Source: Campylobacteraceae bacterium (GTDB taxonomy: Bacteria; Campylobacterota; Campylobacteria; Campylobacterales; Sulfurovaceae). Taken from it: a stretch of 22,085 nucleotides of DNA. A model generated the notes under the pieces. It was not told the DNA's origin, searched no databases, and saw nothing but the letters and a program-made list of their open reading frames with translations. The DNA is taken from positions 1 through 22,085 of the forward strand of contig JALSOO010000256.1 of NCBI GenBank assembly GCA_026986355.1, written 5' to 3'. The translations under genes were made by a program, and so were the position numbers. Below, piece after piece: positions 5,775-11,436 of this stretch (positions are counted from its first letter, which is position 1; every line of letters starts with the position of its first letter).

Positions 5775-6704
5775 CTACTTTGAAATATCTCCAAGGTGTC
5801 TACAACTTTGACTCTGTCCACGTTCACAAGCTGTTTCAAAATATTTAAGTGCTAAATCTTTATCATCATTGTCTTCAAAATAGAGTCCTAATTTATAACA
5901 CATAGTTCCACCTTTTGTAGAGTTTTTACACGCTTTTTTAGCCGATTCAAAATCCTCTTTAGTTGTAATTTTGCGTATTTTTTTGCCAAGAACAGCTTCT
6001 AATCTATCACAACTTGGATAATCATCTAAAGAACATGCTTTTTCATAAAAACGTTCTGATTTTTGAAGATTTTTATTGACTCCATCTCCGACTTCATACA
6101 TATAACCTAAGTTATTACATCCTGATGCTTCTCCCATATCACACGCATCATAGTAGAGACCAATAGCTTTGGTAATATTTTTTTTAAAATATTTACCATT
6201 AGCATACATATATGCTAAGTCATTACATGCAGAGGCGACATCTGCATTACATGCTTTTTTGAAATAGGTAGCAGCTTTGTAGTAGTTACGTTTACTACCC
6301 TCTCCTTTGAAGTACATTGCACCTACATTATAACACCCTTTCATATTTCCTGCTTTACATGAACGTTGATAGAGTTTTAGTGCATGCCAGTTGTGTCGCT
6401 CTATCCCTAAACCTTTATCTAGCATATATGCTAGATTGTTACACCCCTCAGAATTTTCTAATTCACAAGACTTTTTATAAAACTCCACAGCATCAGAATA
6501 ATCCTTATCTTTGAAGTAGACATCTCCTAAATCATTACACGCTTCACTATCTTCTAAATTACATGCCTTTTTATAATAGGTTACATAGGTAGAATCAGTT
6601 AGGCTCGAAAGTTGAGGAACAGGTACAGAGGTTGGGAAAAAGTTGATAGCCAATATGATTGAGGCTAGAACAATAGCTGTTAGAATCATCGGTTTTTTTG
6701 TCAT
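5775..6704 (-). CDS. Membrane-anchored, cysteine-rich Sel1-like repeat protein
   Basis: A 309-residue protein with an N-terminal hydrophobic segment (residues 7-23, signal anchor or uncleaved signal; no lipobox) followed by about eight helical Sel1/TPR-like repeats. Each repeat carries a cysteine pair: 48/56, 80/88, 116/124, 152/160, 188/196, 224/232, 259/269 and 293/301. From Cys80 to Cys224 the period is exactly 36 residues. This is the pattern of the Helicobacter cysteine-rich protein (Hcp) type, in which each pair forms a disulfide that staples the two helices of a repeat; the protein should thus sit in the periplasm. Such repeats bind other proteins or envelope components; some Hcp proteins bind beta-lactams or murein-like ligands, which is not testable here. 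ATG at 6704 follows AAAGGT. Confidence 0.85.
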   Translation of the reverse strand: MTKKPMILTAIVLASIILAINFFPTSVPVPQLSSLTDSTYVTYYKKACNLEDSEACNDLGDVYFKDKDYSDAVEFYKKSCELENSEGCNNLAYMLDKGLGIERHNWHALKLYQRSCKAGNMKGCYNVGAMYFKGEGSKRNYYKAATYFKKACNADVASACNDLAYMYANGKYFKKNITKAIGLYYDACDMGEASGCNNLGYMYEVGDGVNKNLQKSERFYEKACSLDDYPSCDRLEAVLGKKIRKITTKEDFESAKKACKNSTKGGTMCYKLGLYFEDNDDKDLALKYFETACERGQSQSCRHLGDISK

Positions 6705-6728
6705 GAGATTACCTTTGTGATATTATCA

Positions 6729-6757
6729 AGTATAAAACAATATATTTGAGTATAAAA
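6729..6757 (-). promoter_or_regulatory. Two TTTTATACT units, candidate -10 region of the Sel1-repeat gene
   Basis: The minus strand carries TTTTATACT at 6729-6737 and again at 6749-6757, 20 bases apart. TATACT is an acceptable -10, and the nearer copy lies about 25 bases from the ATG. They may be tandem promoters or a promoter plus an operator. Confidence 0.35.
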
Positions 6758-6850
6758 GAATATCTCATTTTTAATTTTCTGTCAAGAAAATATTAGTTTA
6801 TAAATAAATAATAAATTTAAAAAATTAGTTTTAAAAAATAAAAAAATAGA

Positions 6851-6882
6851 TATAATAATAGCTTTAAACAGCTATTATTATA
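6851..6882. repeat. Perfect 13-bp inverted repeat in a divergent intergenic region
   Basis: TATAATAATAGCT (6851-6863), loop TTAAAC, then AGCTATTATTATA (6870-6882). The stem can grow by three more pairs (one G-T). A-rich runs lie on its left and TTTT on its right. It lies between divergent gene starts (6704 and 6986), where no gene end needs a terminator. It might be an operator, a cruciform or the end of an unseen small RNA. The remainder of 6705-6985 is AT-rich without other recognisable structure. Confidence 0.6.
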
Positions 6883-6973
6883 TTTTAAACTCTATTAAAC
6901 ACTCTATATAGTGGGTTTTAGAAAAAAGTAAATTGGTTTAAGAAATATCATAATATTTTGATATTTTTACTGT

Positions 6974-6979
6974 TATAAT
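6974..6979 (+). promoter_or_regulatory. -10 box directly in front of the NlpC/P60 gene
   Basis: TATAAT ends 6 bases before the ATG at 6986, so transcription from it would begin at or next to the start codon. There is no Shine-Dalgarno sequence between it and the ATG. Confidence 0.45.
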
Positions 6980-6985
6980 AAAATT

Positions 6986-7693
6986 ATGAAAAGAATTAAA
7001 TTAATACATATAACAATTATTGGAACACTATTTTTTACTGCTTGTTCTCAGAATGAACCAAAAATCAAAGATATACCCAAAAAATCAAAAGTTTCTATCT
7101 ATAATCTTATGGGAATCACTCCAAAGAGTAAGGAGATATTTATTGAATCGAACAATGAACCAATAGAACAATCTACATCAGATGATGTAGAGTTTATCTC
7201 TTATAAACAAGAAAAAACTCCAATAAATGATATCGAATATATCTCTTATAAAAAAGATTTTACTAATGATTTTAATCAAAATAGAGAAATTATTAATAGA
7301 CTAGAGTCCAATGCCAAAAGATTTTTGGGTGTACCCTATGTATGGGGTGCTACAGGACCAAATAAATTTGACTGTTCAGGGTTTACACAATGGGTATATC
7401 GTGATATAGGAATTGATATACCTAGAGTATCAAGAGACCAAGCACGAGTAGGAGAGTATGTAAACTACACTAATCTACAACGTGGAGATATGGTCTTTTT
7501 TAGCACAGACAAGAAACGTATAGGAGTAGTAACACATGTAGGTATCTATCTTGGTAATGGAGATTTTATACATGCTAGTTCAGCAGGTAAAAAAGTTGTT
7601 ATCTATAATTTCAATAACAAAGAGTATTATAAAAAACATTTTTTATGGGGTAGACGTTTAATTAAATCTAAACAGATGTACGCTCTAAATTAG
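6986..7693 (+). CDS. NlpC/P60 peptidoglycan endopeptidase, probable lipoprotein
   Basis: A 235-residue protein. Residues 1-20 form a lipoprotein-type signal (basic start, hydrophobic core, LFFTAC with Cys20 as the lipidated residue; Phe at -3 is unusual). Residues 21-100 are a charged linker holding a short repeat, EFISYK (69-74) and EYISYK (84-89). The NlpC/P60 domain covers about 108-230: PYVWGATGPNKFDCSGF with catalytic Cys130, HVGIYLG with His184, and FIHASS with His196 as the third member. Enzymes of this family cut the D-Glu/meso-diaminopimelate bond or a related link in peptidoglycan stems. Two L,D-transpeptidase genes follow on the same strand, which fits a cell-wall remodelling group. 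ATG at 6986 is the only good start for the signal peptide, yet it has no ribosome site. Confidence 0.9.
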   Translation: MKRIKLIHITIIGTLFFTACSQNEPKIKDIPKKSKVSIYNLMGITPKSKEIFIESNNEPIEQSTSDDVEFISYKQEKTPINDIEYISYKKDFTNDFNQNREIINRLESNAKRFLGVPYVWGATGPNKFDCSGFTQWVYRDIGIDIPRVSRDQARVGEYVNYTNLQRGDMVFFSTDKKRIGVVTHVGIYLGNGDFIHASSAGKKVVIYNFNNKEYYKKHFLWGRRLIKSKQMYALN

Positions 7694-7694
7694 T

Positions 7695-7716
7695 CGATAT
7701 TTTCATTTAAATATCG
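7695..7716. terminator. Weak hairpin after the NlpC/P60 gene
   Basis: CGATATTT and AAATATCG form an 8-bp stem with a 6-base loop, starting 2 bases after the TAG stop. No T run follows on the plus strand, so termination here would be weak or the hairpin may protect the transcript end. Confidence 0.35.
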
Positions 7717-7813
7717 TCAAAATCAATCAAATATAACATATTTAACTACTATTTAATTATTTGTTTCCCATTTTTTTGATATACTCATGTTCTATATTTC
7801 TTCTTAGGGGTGT

Positions 7814-9562
7814 TTGTTGCATTTTATTAAAACTATCTTTATTTTTACAATTACTATAAGCTTGGCTGTTGCTATTGAGACCATGACGATTAATACAGCC
7901 GATGAGTTGAGGTCTATCAATGACTCTTTTCAAAAGGCAACAGCTAACTATAAAAACTTCAATCAAGATGTCTCTCTTAATGAGATTGTCTACAATGAGA
8001 AGAGTACAAAAATGATGATAGATATGCTCATCAATAATGAAGCTAAAACATTTGCTCATCTATCCCATAAAAAGTTTATTCAAAATATCTATCAACAAAA
8101 TGGATTTTTGCCTTTTTGGTTTGATAGCCATGGAATCAAGAGAAAAAAGGTAAATGAACTTTTCAAAGCAATAGATACCGATGTGACACTCAATAAAAAT
8201 GGAAAAATTCGTAAACAGTTTAAATATTTAGATAAAAAAATTGCTAATACTAAAAAACGTGTTCTAGCCAAAGAGTTAAAAATTGACTTGGAGTTATCTG
8301 CACTCTATCGTACCTATATAGGTTATCATATATCTGGTGGAATTGATTGGTGGAGTTTTCAAAAAAAGCTCTCAGCTCTTCGAAAAAATAAAATAGCAGC
8401 AAATTGGTCAACCTATAATCCACACTATAATATTGCTGATTTAATGCTAAACTACTCTCTCTCTCATGTACTTAAAGTGACTACACCAACGAGCTTTGGC
8501 TATCCCAAAATGATAAAAGAGCTTAAACGATTGAGAAGAGTTCAAGCACAAGGTGGTTGGGGAAAAACTCCTGCCTCTTCTCAACTTCGTTATGGTCGTT
8601 CAGGATCTGCTGTCAAAAAACTCAAGATACGTCTACAAAAAGAGGGGGACTACACCTGTACTCAACTCAATAGTACCTATGACCAGTGTCTCAAAAAAGC
8701 CGTTAAACGTTTTCAAAAACGTCATGGATTGGGTACTACAGGAACGATAAATCGATACACACGGGCAAAACTAAATCTATCTGTAGATTGGAAAATAAAA
8801 AAGTTACTCTTAAATATTGACAGAATAAAGAGACTTCCTAATCAACCTGATGATAGATATATAATGGTTAATATACCAGCTTTTAGACTATATTATATAG
8901 AAAATGGTAAACAGAAATTGACTATGAGAGTTATTGTTGGTAACAAAACCCACCATACACCTATCTTTTCTAGTAAAATATCATTTATTGTTCTAAATCC
9001 ATATTGGTTAATTCCAGATAGTATTGTACAAAAAGAGTTAATCCCTAAAATGTTAAAAAATCCTAAATATTTAGAAGAGAGAGGTTATGAAGTTCGTAAA
9101 AATTATAAATTCTCTACTCCACCGTTAGATACATCTACGATAGATTGGGCAAAATTACTGCACAGTAATCAAACCAAAAAATATAAATTTGTACAACCTC
9201 CTGGCAAGAAAAATGCTTTGGGTAAAATCAAATTTAAATTTCCAAATAGATATGCAGTATATCTACATGATACTCCTACAAAAAGGCTTTTTAATAAAGG
9301 TCAACGTGCTTTTTCTCATGGATGTATTCGTATAGCTGAGCCAAAAGCACTATTAAAGACATTTGCAAAATATGAGAGTTCGGTAAATTACAATAGTGCC
9401 AAACGTGTTTTACAAGGAAAAGAGAAGAAACAACTAAATCTTTCAGAAAAAGTTCCTGTACATATTGTATATCTTACAGCATGGATTAATACAGATGGTC
9501 TTTTACACTATCGTTCTGATGTCTATAAGTATGACTCAAAACAACACAGGCTAAACTATTAA
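7814..9562 (+). CDS. YcbB-type L,D-transpeptidase (first paralogue)
   Basis: A 582-residue periplasmic enzyme that should form 3-3 cross-links or attach partners to peptidoglycan. Order: signal peptide (1-20), the helical L,D-transpeptidase scaffold domain (about 65-230, with FLPFWFDSHG), a PG_binding_1 domain (about 257-325, ending AVKRFQKRHGLGTTG), and the YkuD catalytic domain (about 348-555). His485 in YLHDTP and SHGCIR with Cys504 match the YkuD consensus HX14-17S(H/N)GC(I/V)R. Cys282 and Cys292 in the PG-binding part may form a disulfide. The start is TTG: an in-frame ATG at 7787 is cut off by TAG at 7805, and AGGGG at 7806-7810 precedes two adjacent TTG codons (7814 and 7817); the second has the better spacing. 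A TATACT at 7780-7785 is a possible promoter. A paralogue follows directly. Confidence 0.92.
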   Translation: MLHFIKTIFIFTITISLAVAIETMTINTADELRSINDSFQKATANYKNFNQDVSLNEIVYNEKSTKMMIDMLINNEAKTFAHLSHKKFIQNIYQQNGFLPFWFDSHGIKRKKVNELFKAIDTDVTLNKNGKIRKQFKYLDKKIANTKKRVLAKELKIDLELSALYRTYIGYHISGGIDWWSFQKKLSALRKNKIAANWSTYNPHYNIADLMLNYSLSHVLKVTTPTSFGYPKMIKELKRLRRVQAQGGWGKTPASSQLRYGRSGSAVKKLKIRLQKEGDYTCTQLNSTYDQCLKKAVKRFQKRHGLGTTGTINRYTRAKLNLSVDWKIKKLLLNIDRIKRLPNQPDDRYIMVNIPAFRLYYIENGKQKLTMRVIVGNKTHHTPIFSSKISFIVLNPYWLIPDSIVQKELIPKMLKNPKYLEERGYEVRKNYKFSTPPLDTSTIDWAKLLHSNQTKKYKFVQPPGKKNALGKIKFKFPNRYAVYLHDTPTKRLFNKGQRAFSHGCIRIAEPKALLKTFAKYESSVNYNSAKRVLQGKEKKQLNLSEKVPVHIVYLTAWINTDGLLHYRSDVYKYDSKQHRLNY

Positions 9563-9617
9563 TAAGGAGTATTTTGCTCTTATATAAAAAGTAACGAACT
9601 GTTTTGATATTTTTTAC

Positions 9618-9623
9618 TATAAT
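9618..9623 (+). promoter_or_regulatory. -10 box of the second L,D-transpeptidase gene
   Basis: TATAAT, 31 bases before the ATG at 9655, preceded by TTTTGATATTTTTT. The same TTTTGATATTTTT-ACT block precedes the -10 of the NlpC/P60 gene (6956-6979). Confidence 0.5.
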
Positions 9624-9654
9624 ATATCCCTACCAATAAGGAAATATTATAGAT

Positions 9655-11376
9655 ATGAGAATTGTAAAAAAAATTTTAATTACACTACTATTGCTACATA
9701 CATCTGCCTCAATCCTATATGGGGATTCTAACGTATCAGAAGAAGAGAATAATATCTCTAATCTATTGAAGCAAGAGTTTAAAAAAAATAGAATTCCTCT
9801 TCTTAAGCACCTAAGTAATAAACGATTTTTACGAACTTTTTACTATAAAAACAACTATAACCCATTATGGATAGATAATAATGGATTAAAAGATAAAAAG
9901 TATCAAGAGCTTTTTAAAAATATTAATAATGATATAACATTGAGTAGAGATGGTGTTTTATTTAAAAAGAGTGAACTATTACAAAAAGAGTTAGATGCAA
10001 ATATATCAAAAGAGAGACTCTTTCGAGTAGAGGTTCAACTCACTTCTCTATATTATGAATTTTTAAAACATGCTATCTATGGGGAGATTGAATGGAAAGA
10101 TTTTGCAACACGACTACATCGTCTTAAACGATACAGAATCAATGCAAAATGGGTACGAAAAGAGCCTAACTTTGATATATCAAAACTCTTAATAAATCCA
10201 GATATAAATGCAACAATTAAAGAGATTAAACCTAAAAAATTTGGATATGATAAATTACTTAAAGCCTTAACAAAACTATACACGCTCAAAAAAAATGGAG
10301 GTTGGAAAAAGCTTCCCTATTTTAAAGTTCTTAAACTAAAAAGTACAGGAGAAGTGGTTTTAAAACTAAGAGAACGTCTAAAGGCTTCAGGAGATTATAT
10401 AAGTTGTGAAGAGAATCGTACTATACCTTATATAAATAAAGAAGAAAACAATGAATCATTGCAAAAGCCTTATATAGACCCTAATGCAATCTTTGGAACA
10501 TGTCTCGATAAGGCTGTAAAACATTTTCAAAAACGTCATGGATTAGAGATAGATGGTATTGTCGGAGGAGCAACACAAAAAGCATTAAATGAGACAGTTG
10601 ATGAGAAGATAGAGAGGGTTCTCTTGAATATTGATAGAATTAAATGGCTTCCACGTGATGATGATAAACGATATATAATTGTAAATATTCCTGAATTTAT
10701 GCTCTACTATATAGAAGATAACAAGGTAAAAAAAGATATTAGAGTGATTATAGGAGCAAAAAAACATCCTACTCCAATATTTTCAGAAGAGATTTCTTAT
10801 ATTGTTTTAAACCCATATTGGAAGATTCCAGCAGGAATATTAAAACGAGAGATAATACCAAAAACTATCAAAAATATTCACTATCTAAAGAAGCAAGGTT
10901 TAGTTATTCATAGAACATGGAATGAACGTTCACAAATCATTAATCCATACCATATATATTGGGAACAGTATTTAGCTAGAGGTGTTAAATTTCCTTATCG
11001 TATTATGCAACCACCTGGGAAAAAGAATGCTTTAGGAAAGATAAAATTTAAGTTTCCAAATATGTTTGATGTATACTTACACGATACCCCAACACGTCAT
11101 CTATTCAAAAAAGATGTTCGTGCTTTTTCTCATGGTTGTGTACGTATTGCAGAGCCACATTCACTGCTAGAAACAGTATCATCATTTAATAAAAATATAG
11201 ATATGTCAAAAGCAGATAAGATATTAAAAGGAAAACGAAAAGTTATATATAATATAAAAAACAAACTGCCTATCCATTTAGTCTATCTAACAGCAGGATT
11301 TAACAGTAGTGGAGAGTTGGAGTTTAGAGACGATATTTATGGATATGATAAACTTATGAAACGAAGCATCAAGTAG
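9655..11376 (+). CDS. YcbB-type L,D-transpeptidase (second paralogue)
   Basis: A 573-residue paralogue of the preceding gene with the same order: signal peptide (1-22), scaffold domain (about 45-200, with YNPLWIDNNG), PG_binding_1 domain (about 226-310) and YkuD domain (about 330-540). The catalytic pair is His476 (YLHDTP) and Cys495 (SHGCVR). PPGKKNALGKIKFKFPN is identical in both copies, marking an old tandem duplication, while the N-terminal thirds have diverged. The PG-binding part keeps the cysteine pair (Cys251 and Cys283) but the loop between them is 21 residues longer. The scaffold and lid differences suggest different acceptors or regulation. ATG at 9655 follows AAGGAA at 9638-9643 at a rather long 11 bases, and a promoter of its own is visible, so the two copies can be expressed separately. 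Confidence 0.92.
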   Translation: MRIVKKILITLLLLHTSASILYGDSNVSEEENNISNLLKQEFKKNRIPLLKHLSNKRFLRTFYYKNNYNPLWIDNNGLKDKKYQELFKNINNDITLSRDGVLFKKSELLQKELDANISKERLFRVEVQLTSLYYEFLKHAIYGEIEWKDFATRLHRLKRYRINAKWVRKEPNFDISKLLINPDINATIKEIKPKKFGYDKLLKALTKLYTLKKNGGWKKLPYFKVLKLKSTGEVVLKLRERLKASGDYISCEENRTIPYINKEENNESLQKPYIDPNAIFGTCLDKAVKHFQKRHGLEIDGIVGGATQKALNETVDEKIERVLLNIDRIKWLPRDDDKRYIIVNIPEFMLYYIEDNKVKKDIRVIIGAKKHPTPIFSEEISYIVLNPYWKIPAGILKREIIPKTIKNIHYLKKQGLVIHRTWNERSQIINPYHIYWEQYLARGVKFPYRIMQPPGKKNALGKIKFKFPNMFDVYLHDTPTRHLFKKDVRAFSHGCVRIAEPHSLLETVSSFNKNIDMSKADKILKGKRKVIYNIKNKLPIHLVYLTAGFNSSGELEFRDDIYGYDKLMKRSIK

Positions 11377-11378
11377 AA

Positions 11379-11384
11379 TATAAT
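11379..11384 (+). promoter_or_regulatory. Candidate -10 box of the mutS7 gene
   Basis: TATAAT beginning 3 bases after the stop of the second transpeptidase. Transcription would start near 11391, giving a leader of about 46 bases. Confidence 0.45.
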
Positions 11385-11399
11385 AAGTAACACGATAGA

Positions 11400-11432
11400 A
11401 TAAGCCTAAACAAATTAAATTATCAGGCTTAT
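11400..11432 (+). promoter_or_regulatory. Leader hairpin before the mutS7 start
   Basis: ATAAGCCT (11400-11407) and AGGCTTAT (11425-11432) are perfect 8-bp arms around a 17-base loop. The right arm ends 4 bases before the TTG start and contains the only purine-rich AGG near it, so the hairpin could hide the ribosome site. It may instead end the transpeptidase transcript, although no T run follows. Confidence 0.45.
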
Positions 11433-11436
11433 CTAT

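Noticed and set aside
7757..8059. Minus-strand frame of 100 codons at the start of the first L,D-transpeptidase
   Set aside because: It lies antisense to the signal peptide and scaffold coding region, with no ribosome site and no recognisable product.
9560..9600. Possible terminator after the first L,D-transpeptidase (AAGGAG...CTCTTAT)
   Set aside because: The arms need a bulge, are short and AT-rich, and no T run follows.
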